From positions 54,427,501 through 54,491,500 of the forward strand of contig JALMGJ010000006.1 of NCBI GenBank assembly GCA_023362775.1: DNA of 64,000 nucleotides. Reading direction: 5' to 3'. Source of the stretch: Charina bottae. Its lineage: Eukaryota > Chordata > Lepidosauria > Squamata > Charinaidae. Made by a program: the position numbers and the translations under genes. Shown here piece after piece: positions 42,902 through 54,894 of this stretch. Position 1 is the stretch's first letter; the number at the start of each line of letters is the position of its first letter. The notes under the pieces were generated by a model. The model did not search any database and was not told where the DNA came from. It saw nothing but the letters and a program-made list of their open reading frames with translations.

Positions 42902-45048
42902 TTTTTATCAATATGGACATTTTATTTGAAGCTGCAACATATAGATAATTGGTTGGGCTGTGCAAAGCTTGGAGGCTCCGATTTGATGAACCTTGATTAA
43001 ATTACCCCTTCAAAGCAGACTGAAGCAAGGACCTGCTTTGAAGTTCCAAAACTATCTGAAGCCCTTATAGCCTTTTGAAGTTTTTCACAGATTTAATGAC
43101 TTTTTTGTCACTTCCAGGATTCTTAAGACAATGTATAATATTCCCAATTCATTTCCATATGTAGAGAAGGATGAAGGGCATTTAGTGGTATGATGGACTT
43201 ACTGACATTGAATCAAATAGCAAGCCAACAAGATTTATCCCTTCTTTCAACACCTTGCTTATCAGTGCACCTTTGCTGTGGCAGGCTTTGCTAACATAGT
43301 TTTGGGCCTCATTCACTTGCTCATCTTCTTTAATGTGGCAGCCAGAAGCAGTAACTTTGCTCTCTCTTGTGCTAATGCAACATTGAACTTCTGTGCTGGT
43401 CCTGCCAACACAACTGTTCAACCCATCCCTTAACGCTGACTAGCCTGGTACACACTCTTTTATCAAAGCACCCTGCACTCTTGGAAAGTTATTTTTGAGT
43501 TTTACACAACTGCCCAATTCTGCACAACAATACCATTTTTAAATTCTGCAGAAAATTATTTATAAAATCTATACAACTGAGGCCAATTTAAGTCTATCAA
43601 TAATCAGTAAACAGGTACCAGGATAATACTTACAGTATAGACACTAGTACCAATGTTTGCTGTAGTGGATGTAAGGCTAAAAAATGTTACTTTTTCTATG
43701 TCTGTCACTTTTGCTGTGCCTGACTGGCCTTTCTCCGTGTCATTCTATCTTGCTGCTTTTTTTCTTTTACCTCTACTACTAACTGATTAATGCCAATAAA
43801 CCACAATACAACTGAATCCTGCCAGGGCCCTTAATGTCATTACTAGAAGGGTACAGCTAATCAGCAATGCCAACTGTTCTGGGATCCAAAACATGCAGTG
43901 AACAGAGACAACAAAATTACACCCACCCATAAGGGCAAATCACTGGTCATCCTCTGAGACCTGTCCAGAAGATACCATGTTTTGTGGCTGTGCCTTGTCT
44001 AGACTCAGACTCCATTGAAGCCAGTGATTAGACAGCAGTACCCAGAATGGGCAAATGTGCCAACCAGTATGTCAATCTTTATCCCAGAACACTCAGTAAT
44101 CAGAAGCAGCAAAATATACTACCTCACAAAGACAATGGGCATTATTCCTTAGGAAAACATGCACTCCTCCAAAGACATGGGAAAGGGAAAACTTACTTTT
44201 TAAACCGTTTTTGCATGTTTTTAATGTTTAAATTGGTAAAGATCACTTGCTGCTTTGGTTCAGCACAACTTAGGCTCTTTACTGAACAGATGGCTATGCT
44301 GTCCTTTCTTCAGCCCTGCTATCTCTGCCTTAAAATACAGGGGAAATAATTCAAAAATGTATTTCAGAGCAGCTCTTGATGACAGCAGATACTTGGCAGG
44401 CCTAACATTCTCAGGTTTATCATCCCTCCTAGTTTTATCCCATTATCCCTCAAAATGAGGCAGCTGCAGGCATTTTAATGTTTCTCTGTTATAGTCTATG
44501 GAGGAATCTTTTTGGGGGATCAAATTTTAAATCTTGTAGTGACTTTCAGTTGAATTGATTTGCCCTCAAATCACAGACTCAAATCAAACTATGTCCTGTC
44601 CAAATCTCAAATCTTGAATTTGAATAAAGGTTAATTCACTCAGATCTAATAAAAATAGGTTTAGATCTAATAAACCATGTCTTGACATTTCTGAAGTCTC
44701 AAAGATCTGCATCTTTCTGAATCTGCATCTTACTATTTTCTATGACCTTTTAATAATAGTTCCACTCCTCATTGGTAATGTGAAGTATGAAAATGATGAA
44801 ATATGACTTTGTCTAATCTGGTGGAGTTGGCAGGTAGAATAATAGGCAATATTGTCTAAGTCAGAGTGTGTCATAAAGAGATGTAATGATGCAATGGGAT
44901 AATGTGAATACTTTAAAAAAAGTACAAAGCAAAAATGTCACACATCATCAAAAAAGGCAAGGAAAGAGCAGCTGGGATCATTGAGCAGACTAACCAGAAG
45001 AGAAGCAATTCCCAGTAGGAAACATATGTTTTTAATCAAACCACAAGC
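42902..45048. other. non-coding, no recognised element
   Basis: No supported feature. Confidence 0.4.
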
Positions 45049-45120
45049 GTGATAACTTCCATGGACAGTTCTTAGGAAAATATTTCATCAGGCAAAAAGG
45101 TCAGAGTCACCCACAATACA
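45049..45120 (+). repeat. probable RTE/BovB-type SINE tail
   Basis: The 44-bp segment 45049-45092 (GTGATAACTTCCATGGACAG...) is repeated at 48164-48207 with one mismatch, next to a SINE there. An ATTCCATGGACAG-type tail is typical of BovB-mobilised SINEs. Confidence 0.5.
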
Positions 45121-45798
45121 GCTGACAAATGGAAACTATTTGAAGGACAATGTATGACAGCTATTGCACCCAGAAAGCACTCTTGTATTATTTTCTTAAT
45201 GTTTGGTTTGCTTCCATGTGCTTTGACAGCAGTGATTGGACCTCAGAGCCAAAGAACAGAGGAGAAGGCAAATGATCACTAGGATGGAAGACCCTTGGGT
45301 CAAATGATAGATAGTTGTTGAGAGCCCTCTTTAATGTTTTTGAGCATGAATTCTCAGGTTAGATCTTCTCTAAGACAGAAAAAAATCCTATACTGGTGAA
45401 TATATTAGTATTCATATATTGATGGCAACCTCAGCTCCATTCCCAATGGTATAGTCTTTCCCAAGAGGTGGGGCACAGCAGAACATATAAGTGGAAGATC
45501 CAGTAATTTTCAGCACCAAGGACAGCAAAGCAAAATATTTGGCACAATTTTTTTCATACAAGTATTTGTCCCTGTATTTATGTAATTGTATACATAATCA
45601 GATATGAGCTTGAAGCTCTATATAAATGCCACCATCATAAAATTTTCTCATAACTTAACTCTCACTTTTTTAGGAATGATTTATTTGAAATGATATGCAA
45701 ATTAACATTGTTAAGGCTGATTTCAGTAGAAATGTATGACAACTTTCATTATAACTCTAGGAAAGACAGAATAAATTGGATCAACATTAACATCTTCA
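45121..45798. other. non-coding spacer
   Basis: No supported feature. Confidence 0.45.
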
Positions 45799-45885
45799 AT
45801 GTAATTTATTTATTTATTTAATTATATTTCGAATATCATCACTGCCCATCTCCTTCAAAGAGTGACTCTGGGCAGTTGACTATAT
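45799..45885 (-). repeat. LINE/SINE 3' tail
   Basis: Minus-strand CTGCCCAGAGTCACTC, GGAGATGGGCAGTGATGATA, then AAATAAAT repeats; same tail type as 5217-5290 and 55928-55995. Confidence 0.65.
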
Positions 45886-45926
45886 ACTGATGTATCAAAC
45901 ACTAGGGACATTGTAACTCTGTAGAA

Positions 45927-46222
45927 CAGGGCTTTCCAAAGTGCCGCCGCTAGCGACACACCAGCGCTGGTGCGGCGGCGGCACGGCGGCGCGTGCGCGG
46001 CGGCGACACAAAAAGGCATGCGGCGGTGCGGGGGGGGTGCAGTGGCACGCCCGCACGGCGGCAGCGCGGGGGGCACGTGCGGCGGCGCGTGCGTGCATGG
46101 CGGCGGCGGCTGTCACTGCCACCACGCACGCACGTGCTGCCGCTTCCAGGTGGTGTGGCGACACACCACGCTGTGTGTGGTGACACACTTTTGTGTCACG
46201 ACACACAGTTTGGAAAGCTCTG
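45927..46222. mobile_element. GC-rich hAT MITE, copy A
   Basis: Inverted termini CAGGGCTTTCCAAA and TTTGGAAAGCTCTG, exact 8-bp TSD CTGTAGAA at 45919-45926 and 46223-46230. The 296-bp interior is GCGGCGG-rich and carries ACACAC/GTGTGTCG motifs. Long open frames here come from the GC repeats and are not genes. Related copies at 51260 and 53297. Confidence 0.93.
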
Positions 46223-46230
46223 CTGTAGAA

Positions 46231-46934
46231 CTTTTCTTTTCTTTTTCTACTAGTTTCCTTATTATAGTGTCCTCTGTTTTTCTTACACTATATTGGCAGC
46301 ATGAACTACTATATCTCTATAGAGTAATGTAAGTTCAGTTTAAGATTTTGGACATATTAAACAAAGCTGTTCAAAAATTGGAAATGGATTTGATATTAGA
46401 TATTTGCATTGATATGCAATATTTCATGGAAGGAAATATGAAATAGAATTAATAATCCTTTGTAGCACTGGACTTTGATACGTAAATCTGTGTACATGGA
46501 AACATTTGCAGTTACTATATGTCTGATTATTTTAATGTCTGCATTTTCTTTCTGAATTATTTGGGTATTTCTTCTACAAGTTCTGAATGAAGAAAACAAT
46601 AGGGATGAAAAGATCCATAGTATTAAACATTAATATGTTTGCATTTATTGTATACATTATTAATAATAATGTCAGAACATGTGGGGTATTCAGGGCCCCT
46701 TCCCCTACTTTCTGGAAGGAGCCAGTCTAGGCAGGCTGTATGCTAAATCATCTCTGAGCTCCTTATCTTCATGGCGGTGAGCCCTTCATAGCTAGAATCA
46801 GGAAGAAATGTGAGCATGGTCCCATGTTAATATATTGTACAGAATTAAACTTCTCTCAGCAACAGAGGTTGGTGATTCTTCCAAGTTTCAAGTGAAAGAT
46901 AAGCATCAAGTAAGCCTCCCTCAGAAGATGAACA
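46231..46934. other. non-coding spacer
   Basis: No supported feature. Confidence 0.45.
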
Positions 46935-47042
46935 TCCAGCAATTGAAAGAAGCCATGCTTGATCAGGCAGCATGGAGAGCTCTTGTCCATAAAATCGCCA
47001 AGAGTCGGACATGACTGAGTGGTTAAAACTAAACTAAACTAA
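46935..47042 (+). pseudogene. RTE/BovB ORF C-terminus remnant
   Basis: Reading frame with QLKEAMLDQAAWRALVHKIA then KSRT and a stop, similar to the AWR..VH.V.KS end of BovB, followed by an ACTAA-type repeat tail (47026-47042). Confidence 0.72.
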
Positions 47043-47790
47043 CTAGGAAGAGATACTTGGAACATGTCGGTATAAAGCATGGGGTAAGAGGCAGATAGAG
47101 GGAAGAGAGGTGAGGTTCTCATACACTTGATGATGCTGTTAGCTGCAAACAGTAGCTCCTACCCAAAATAAAACCACTTATAGCCCTCTGTGTACAATTA
47201 GTAGTGAGAAAGAGGCACAAGACATTTGAACAATGATTGTATAAATACTACTCACAATAGATAGATACCCAACAGTTGCTGGAATTGTCTTGAAATGGAT
47301 CCCTAGCTTTTCTATAATAAAGCTACCTTATTGAAAGCTCCTGAATTCTTTTCTTGTGTGCCTGTTTAATTAGTCCCAGTCTAGCCATCTGGGAGAAGAC
47401 TGACAAGAGCAGAGCAGAAAATGAGCAGTTCCAGCCAAGCTCAGCCAGCAGCTATCTGCAGTATGTCCTTGGATAATTCTTGTTAACTAGCACCTACCAT
47501 CACCCAGTGAAGTTCCATACCTACATCAAAACCCATACTAGGTGGATTTATATAAGGTCCACTTTTTTTATGAAACGCTCTGCTTTAGTTTTCTTTATTT
47601 GTTGATCTTCTGATCTATTCATTCTATTAGGTCTAGAGCTATTAACTGAAGATGCCTAAGCACTGATGGTCATGAACGTTCTATATGTGCATGTGTATAT
47701 ATGTGTATGTGTTTGTGTGCATGTATTTTAACCTGAAAAAAGGCTGGAGATGTTATTTGTGGGGCCATTACCCACAATTACTTAGAGTTT
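47043..47790. other. non-coding spacer
   Basis: No supported feature apart from a TGTGTATATG-type short repeat near 47690-47720. Confidence 0.45.
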
Positions 47791-47807
47791 CACATTGTCC
47801 CCTGATA

Positions 47808-48885
47808 CCTTTTTTTAAAAAATAAATTTATTAAGCATTACAGTAATACAGATAAAAACTAATACAAACTACAAAAAATAAAAGAATAAAAAGAAAATAT
47901 AGAGAATGCAGAAAAAAAGAAAAAATAGAAAAATAGAAAAGAAGGGAAAAAATAAGAATATAGCTAAGAAAGAGAAAGAGAGCCAGTTTGATGCAGTGGT
48001 TAAGGCACCAGGCTAGAAACTGTGAGTTCTAGTCTTGCCTTAGGCACAAAGCCAGCTAGGTGACCTTGGGCCAGTCACTTTCTCTTAGCCATAGGAAGGA
48101 GGTAATGGCAAACCACTTCTGAAAAACCTTGCCAAGAAAACAGCAGGGACTTGTCCAGGCAGTGTGATAAATTCCATGGACAGTTCTTAGGAAAATATTT
48201 CATCAGGAAAATTATCCAAGTCACTCTTCTGTAATCTTTATTTCCTTCTGGTCCCTCTAGTGACCAAATTTCAAAGTCCCATCCTATCATGTTTTTTTCC
48301 CCAGAAGTCAAAACAACAGCTGTTTCCCATGGGAAGGATTCTTTTAATTAATTTCAAAATCTTATTTCAAATCCATCTGGGCCCTTAGTCCATTTATAAG
48401 GTTCCAAAATCAACATTCCAATCACCCTTTTGCTGTTTATTAAAAAAATAATAATAAATTTTTTCTAAGTCCTTAAACACATACTTAAACCTTCTTTTGT
48501 TAAGGATTGAAGGAAACTCACCCAGTTAATGCCATAAAACTTGCTGTTCTGAAGGTTCTTAATATTTGAAAAGCAGTAAAAAAAGTAATCCCAAAAGTGA
48601 TTAAGAAATGAGGCTCGGATGAACTTTATGTCCATATAGGCTACAATACGACTGTGAGGTTAGTTGGAATCTCCCAGCTCACCATCCAACCACAAAAACC
48701 TCAGTTCCTGCAGTCCACTTGTGAGGAGCAGCTGTCCGGAGTACACGTGGGCAATCTCACAATCTCTCCTTTCTCTGGAGAGATTTCACTGGTCAGGATC
48801 CACCCTCTGGCTGCCATTCTCCACCATAATGCCATCCCTCCTCCTTCAGGGACGTCTAGCTCACCATGTCCTCACCGGAAGTCTC
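47808..48885 (-). mobile_element. L1-type non-autonomous element, minus strand, with TSD
   Basis: Exact 17-bp TSD CACATTGTCCCCTGATA at 47791-47807 and 48886-48902. The 3' end is at the left (poly-T on the plus strand and a purine-rich stretch that is polypyrimidine on the minus strand). The 5' end is at the right and reads ACTTCCGGTGAGGACATGG. No ORF2. Contains a nested SINE. Confidence 0.82.
47984..48207 (+). repeat. tRNA-derived SINE (Sauria-like) nested in L1-type element
   Basis: AGCCAGTTTGATGCAGTGG A-box region, GAGTTCTAGTC B-box-like segment, CTTGGGCCAGTCACTTTCTC, GGCAAACCACTTCTGAAAAA, then a BovB-like tail. The tRNA head matches the minus-strand SINE at 56670-56900. Confidence 0.78.
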
Positions 48886-48902
48886 CACATTGTCCCCTGA
48901 TA

Positions 48903-49926
48903 TCTAGCAATTTATGAACATAATGAAAGGCTACAATAGTTGTGCCACTAACACTCCAAAACAAGTTCCTCCATCCCCACAAATTTCAAAATGAGTAAGT
49001 TGATGAATCACCAGGATATGCCATGGTTTCTTTGTTTCTTCTATAGATAGTGATTTGTTTTCTCAGTAAGACCCTGGCAACAGTCAATAAGCTTCCACAA
49101 GAGCCTTATACATCTTCATTACTTTAGATTTCAAATACTTAAATAGAATTACAAAGAGGTAACTCAGAGTTTGTGACTAACAACAACAATAAATGTATGT
49201 TATCCCTTTGACAATATCATTGAGATGTTTTGAACCTATAATGTTTCATTGTGCATAATTTTAAAAAATTAAATAGCAGATATAAGAAAGTGAGATATAA
49301 GGTAATCTAGAATCCATTTTTGTACTAAGTCAGTCAGATGTTTTTCAGAAAGTTCCCAAGACCTCCATTTTTTAAAAAATAGGTAAATATATTTAATATT
49401 GTTATTTTAGCTAATAGATACGATCTTCTTGAATGTGATTATTTCCTCATTTAATTTCTCCATAAATCTTTCTGTGATAGCAAATTTCATGGATTACTTA
49501 GGAAGTTTATTAAATGACATTTCCTCTGCCCTGAATATATTGTAAATTTATTTTGGTGAGTTATCCTGTATAGAGGTTCTCAGAGCATAGATGGAGCACA
49601 ACATGGGAACACTAGAATTATCTCCTGTATCTGTATTCCATTCAAGCTCCAATCTCCCCATTTTGAAAGGCCTACATTATTAGGAACTGTACATATTCAG
49701 GGTTCTGGATTACCCAGAGGAAATGTTCTAGCTAACTTGATTAGATAATTAATAATAATAAAAATAATGATGATGATGATAATAGATAGAGGGTGTTTTA
49801 CTAGTATACATAGAGATGAAAATAGACCCACCCATTTTAAAAGCATTCACTTTCTTTATCCAGGAGTTTTGATGAACCAGGTTTCTTAGATATAAGAGGA
49901 AGAAAAAAAACTACTAAAAAGTAAAG
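48903..49926. other. non-coding, no recognised element
   Basis: AT-rich; short ATG/ATA tandem run near 49753-49790. No gene. Confidence 0.45.
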
Positions 49927-49938
49927 AAACAATGAAAG

Positions 49939-50180
49939 GCTGTTGTGGGTCTTCCGGGCTGTGTGGCCGTGTTCTGGAAATTGTGGTTCCTAACGTTTCG
50001 CCAGCATCTGTGGCCAGCATCTTCAGAGGGCAGGAGCACAGACAGAAGTAATGCCCTCTGAAGATGCTGGCCACAGATGCTGGCGAAACGTTAGGAACCA
50101 CAACTTCCAGAACACGGCCACACAGCCCGGAAGACCCACAACAGCCATCGAACTCTGGCCGTGAAAGCCTTCGACAATAC
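49939..50180 (+). mobile_element. palindromic Penelope-like element, copy 3 (second family)
   Basis: Flanked by the exact 12-bp duplication AAACAATGAAAG at 49927-49938 and 50181-50192. Arms 49939-50032 and 50052-50145 are reverse complements with one noticed mismatch around a 19-bp centre. A 34-bp extension (50147-50180) is on the right only. The architecture matches copies 1 and 2, but the sequence is a different family. It has no ORF; the family call rests on architecture plus the hammerhead-like motif. Confidence 0.8.
50058..50092 (+). ncRNA. hammerhead-like motif in PLE copy 3 (helix II decayed)
   Basis: CTGAAGA ... GCTGGCCACAGATGCTGGC, then GAAACGTTA. The core matches CUGANGA/GAAA with ACGU, but helix II reads GCTGGC on both sides instead of complementary GCCAGC/GCTGGC, so this copy is probably inactive. 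Mirror copy on the minus strand at 49992-50026. Confidence 0.55.
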
Positions 50181-50192
50181 AAACAATGAAAG

Positions 50193-51251
50193 ATTTACAT
50201 TAATCGAATTCTTTTATTCCAGTTTCCCATCAAAACTTGGTGTGAATGCTATGAACAGTCATCTCTGCTTGTGCCAATCCAATTCAGTAAATGAGAAATG
50301 TCACTGAGGATTAGTTTGCTTGAACATTGTTTGTACTTTTATCCAGGTAATCCCTTTGAATTCCTCCTCGTTTGCCACAACTAGGAATTGTCATTATTAT
50401 AATGAGATCTTGTTTTGTAATTTAGCAGACTGTATTGATTTTGCCATACCACTGAACTCAATCCTACTCTGGCTCAGCAATGTTTGCTGCACACACGGAA
50501 GGGCCAGAGCATTATTGCCATGCATTATTAATAACAAGCTTCAGCAGACAAGCTTCTGCACAGAACAGAACAGAACAGGACCATTTTGCGATGGCATATC
50601 TGTTGAACTTTGACAATCACCTCTTTATTTTTCTTTGAGTTTTCTTGCAAAACTCCTGTTAATGAATGGCTGCCCACAGTTGAGGAACACTACTTTTATT
50701 CCATTAAACAAGAAAATTCCTTCCTGAACCATCTGGGCTGGCAGGTGTTCTTTATCAGATATGGGTTGCTATGAGACAAGCACTTGCTAAAGTTAATTAG
50801 ATATATAGCAAAACAAAGGAAAAAATGCCAGTGTTGTTTCATTTATGAATCTAACACTTTCATATGTATGGTATTCAAACTAATCATTTATGATGTTCAT
50901 TATAATGGGATGGGGAACTTTTTGCCATTATAGGCTTAACAAAATCAGTTTCCAAGGGCCAAAAGGAGGTGTGGCAAAACTACAGTGCAGTTGCCTCATG
51001 GGGAAAAGCCACAATTGTTCGGTTCTTTTATGGTATGGTACTAATATTAGGGTATTGAGGGGGTTGATTTTTTGTGGGTTGTTTGTTGAGTCAAGATATA
51101 TAACTTACCTTTAGCAGAGACTTAATGTTTGAGTTTATATGCCACTTCAATCCAAAACCTTTAAGTGGCTAACAGGATCTCTAATATATAATAGGTGTAT
51201 TAAGTCTCAAAGAGGATGATTACTTCCCAAAAGTAGCATAATCTTGGCAAG
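50193..51251. other. non-coding, no recognised element
   Basis: No supported feature. Confidence 0.45.
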
Positions 51252-51259
51252 CTCTAGGG

Positions 51260-51492
51260 CAGAGCTTTCCAAACTGTGTGGGGGGACACGTTAGTGTGTC
51301 GGCTGCAGTGTCTGGGTGTGTCGCAGCTGTTGCTGCCTCTGAGCCCTGCCAGGATTCCACGCAGGTCCTAGTGCCTGCCTTGTGCCCTGCTGTAAGAGTG
51401 TGTCGTGAAATGATGCCCTGCTGTAAGAGTGTGTCGCGAAATGATGCATGTCTAAAAATGTGTCATCAACATGAAAAGTTTGGAAAGCTCTT
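51260..51492. mobile_element. hAT MITE, copy B
   Basis: Starts CAGAGCTTTCCAAACTGTGT and ends TTTGGAAAGCTCTT. Near-identical 8-bp flanks CTCTAGGG (51252-51259) and CTCCAGGG (51493-51500). The interior contains a short tandem duplication, GCCCTGCTGTAAGAGTGTGTCG repeated at about 51380 and 51415. Confidence 0.82.
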
Positions 51493-51500
51493 CTCCAGGG

Positions 51501-52204
51501 GATGCAAAAATGGGAGAGTGACTTTTTAAAACATCAGTTAGACTTTCCCCTTCTTGTTTCTGTGGTCCTAACCCAGATCAGGTCACAAGGACTTTCACTT
51601 TATTCTTTTTTAAAAAATCAAAAATGGAATAGCATTATATATATATTATGTATCTGTAACTTAGCCCTTAGAGATATTTATGGAGAACAGAGTCTTGTGC
51701 TAAAACCAAAACAAATGATCCTGATTTGTATTTTAAATTGTTTTCTTGTCTGTCTCATATTTTGCTGAATATGAAGTATCAAAAAAGATGTTGACATGAT
51801 ACCGCTATTCTATTCTTTATCTGATTGTTTTTTTACTTCTTTTCCCATTCTGCATACCTGGTAAGAATTTTCTCTGGTTGTTCATAGAGCTGAGCACAAA
51901 TGAAAACTTTAATTCTCTGCCAACTGTGTGGGCAGAGAAATTTGTGCATGATTTTTCTGACTTTTTCCAAAGGAAGCAGAAGCTTGCCAAAAATTTCTCA
52001 AGGGCAAGGCAGGATTCCCACTGATCAAGGTATTTTCTCCTTTGAAAGAAGTATCTAAAGCAAATTTATTTTCATCAAATTGAATAAAAATTTGTAGAAA
52101 AAGAATCAGGATAATTTCTTGGCTTGCCACAATTAAATGCAATGTACATCTTATTCTATCTAAAAAATGCTAATCCTTTTAGCCAGTCCTTTACTGATTA
52201 ACAG
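51501..52204. other. non-coding spacer
   Basis: No supported feature. Confidence 0.45.
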
Positions 52205-52440
52205 CTACGTGAAGTAAAAGTAACTTCTCCATCAAGGTGAGGATGACTCTTGGTAACCTTATGGACACATCCATGTCTTGGAAATATTATGTAAGTGGTT
52301 TGCCATTGCCTTCTTCCAAAGTTTTGTTTTTAATTGCCCAGTTTAATCTGCAGCCCTGGTATTTCCTTGAGGTTGCCCATCCAAGTATTCACCAGCTGTG
52401 ATCCTGCTTATCTTCCAAGCCCAGACAGTCAATGCATGAT
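52205..52440 (-). repeat. 5S rRNA-derived SINE
   Basis: On the minus strand, CTTGGAAGATAAGCAGGATC, GTGAATACTTGGATGGGCAA and GGAAATACCAGGGCTGCAG align with the 3' two-thirds of 5S rRNA (GGAAGCTAAGCAGGGTC, TACTTGGATGGGAGAC, AATACCGGGTGCTG). The tail has GGCAATGGCAAACCACTTAC and ACCAAGAGTC, an RTE/BovB-like end. It is a diverged SINE, not a functional 5S gene. 5S-derived SINEs with such tails are known in squamates. Confidence 0.82.
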
Positions 52441-53288
52441 GAAATATACATTAAATAAACAGGCTCAAAACATTTTTGAAATAGGGAATTTTATCTTTTC
52501 TTTCATTCTACTTTTCCACCAACATGGCAGCTTGTGCTACTCCATGAGCAATATCAGGAGTGCAGGAAATACCATATGCTGTAAATAGGCCATGCAAAGG
52601 TAAATTTATCCTGGCAAGATTCCAGCATAGTGAGCAAGATCTGGTTTACTTATTTATTTATATATTTTGGTTTTTAGTTCTCATTCATTATTCTATATCT
52701 ACCATGAAGGACAGTGAATATGGCTGAGATCCAGGGAAGAGGATTTTAAGCAGCTGCAGTTGTCACTATGCTTACTGTTTGATCATGCTGGCTTTCAGAA
52801 TGGACAGCATCCATCTGGCATAATTAGAATACACTCTATTTTTATTTTCAGTTCTTTTTCATGGCAAATAGCATTCATGAAAAGAAATCAAACATTTCTC
52901 TATCTGGCTAGTTTATGCTCAGCACAAGTGTGGATTTGTTTGGAACATAAAAAGATTTGTGTGAGAGAATATTTCTACTGCTTGTACTAATCTACAATGA
53001 AAAATTTCTTTCATATGCAAAACTGATCTAATGGAAAACTATTTTTATTGATCCCAATGATTAAGATAAGAAAATGATGGATAACATTCTGAAACCTAGA
53101 ATGCACTTACCCAAAACAAATTTACTAGGGAATGCATACCATGGAAAGTTCATATTTTCATTTCATTCATTTCATTTAGGGATCTCTTAGCAGCTGGGTC
53201 CCTAAAGGTTATTTTATATAAAAATTTATCATAGTTTATTAAATCAATACTTGGAAAATTTTATCAATGTTTTATTATGTGGTTCTTA
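52441..53288. other. non-coding spacer
   Basis: No supported feature. Confidence 0.45.
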
Positions 53289-53296
53289 GAATAAGG

Positions 53297-53567
53297 CATA
53301 GCTTTCCAAACTGTGTGTCGCAACACATTAGTGTGTCGCAACAAAACCCGGAAGTGTTGATGGTGCGTCGCCACTGCCCCTGCGGCGGTGTGTGAGGCGG
53401 CGGTGGCAGCAGCAGTGCACCATCAGCGCTTCCAGGTTTTAACGTGAAACATGAGGCCACTGCCACTGCTGCTGCTGCTGCCGCCGTCGCCATTGCTATG
53501 CACGCCACACCGCTGCACTGCTGCCGCCATTGGTGTGTCGCCAACGGCGGGACTTTGGAAAGCACTG
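53297..53567. mobile_element. hAT MITE, copy C
   Basis: Termini CATAGCTTTCCAAACTGTGT and TTTGGAAAGCACTG, exact 8-bp TSD GAATAAGG at 53289-53296 and 53568-53575. Interior with ACACATTAGTGTGTCGCAAC and CAGCAGCAG/CTGCTGCTG inverted repeats. Confidence 0.92.
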
Positions 53568-53575
53568 GAATAAGG

Positions 53576-54755
53576 TATTCTGGTGGCTCTATTGCTTGGA
53601 ATAAGAACCTCAATGTCTGAGATTTAGCATGATGACCATGACATGGAATACATTAGGGGTGAGATAATCAACTTGTCCCATCAGAATTGTATAAATAATC
53701 CAATCTCAGACTTTCCAAATACACAGTGACCCAATACAATCAAATACATATTTTTTAGAAAAATGTGCATAAGGGGTGTGTAAAATAGTATATTAATTCA
53801 TATATTAGAGAAACGTATGCACAAAAGTGCACTGTATATTGGAAATTTCATTGCAGTAAGTGTATGGACTAGTATTGCATACAAAAGTGTATTGCATACA
53901 AAAATGAGTGCTTCAGTAGAATTGTGCCAAGAACATATACCAGAATTCATTAAGACTTTTTTTTTGGAGAAATTTTAACCCAAAAGCTAAACAGTATTAG
54001 GTTCAGTAAAATCAGACATTATAAGAAAAGGTAATCAAAATTTTGCTCATTGTGAAATTTCAGATAAATTCTTCTTGGGTCACGTTTTCATTGGCTTCAT
54101 ATGTATTCACTTACTAACAAGGGTTCAGAAAAAGCTTGTCTCTTTTCTATTAATTATTTTCCAATTTGCAATTTAAAAAATGCAAACAAATAATATAGCA
54201 TAGGCACAGGATATTATACCTCTTTTAACTGTAATTTGGTTTTAGTGCTGTCTGGCCCTTCGCATCTGCCTAAAACCAAAATGAATTCCTTTCCTTTCAT
54301 AAAGTCTCTAGCAAAATTTATTAAGAAGGGGGTGGAATTACAACATTTCCAGCAACTGAATTATTTCCTATCTAGAAGCAATATATCCCAAATTTTATTA
54401 GGGAAGTCTTCATTTTCTTTTCTTTTTTTATATTGCCTTTAGTGCATGAAAGACTGTCAGCTTTCTTCACTGATAACAAAATGAGCCTGCAGGTGGCTGT
54501 TTATGAAACCATATCCTGAACCCTTATCAGGCTGGGAACCAACCATTAAATTGCTACTACATTCTCTCAAAATTCCAAATGTGCCCCCAGCCTCAACATT
54601 GCCTACAGCAGGAGTATACTAAGGAACGTTGCAAATAATACATATAGGAAAAATTGCACACAAAGAGCATAAATCATGGATAGTTCTGTAAGTTCTGTGA
54701 AAAAAATGCCTATAAAAATGTTTGAGCAGCAAACATGACATGAAATGACATAACA
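53576..54755. other. non-coding, no recognised element
   Basis: Tandem-like ACAAAAGTGTATTGCATACA motifs near 53820-53900; no gene. Confidence 0.45.
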
Positions 54756-54894
54756 GCTTCATAACATAACAACATAACATATAACATAACGTATAACGTA
54801 TAACGTATAACATAACATATAATACAACACAACACATCATCACATCACATCACATCACATCACATCACATCACAAACTACATCACATCATCAAC
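54756..54894. repeat. short tandem repeats (CATAA/CGTATAA then CACAT)
   Basis: Runs of ATAACATAAC and ATAACGTATAACGT change into CACATCACATCACAT pentamers. A pure low-complexity tract that reads open on the minus strand by chance. Confidence 0.95.

Noticed and set aside
45855..46332. Alanine/arginine-rich frames on both strands
   Set aside because: They fall in a GC-rich hAT MITE with exact TSD; no domain.
48654..48917. 87-codon plus-strand frame
   Set aside because: Antisense to the 5'-UTR-like part of an L1-type element; no domain.
52340..52440. 5S rRNA gene
   Set aside because: Diverged and attached to a SINE tail; the 5' third of 5S is not preserved.
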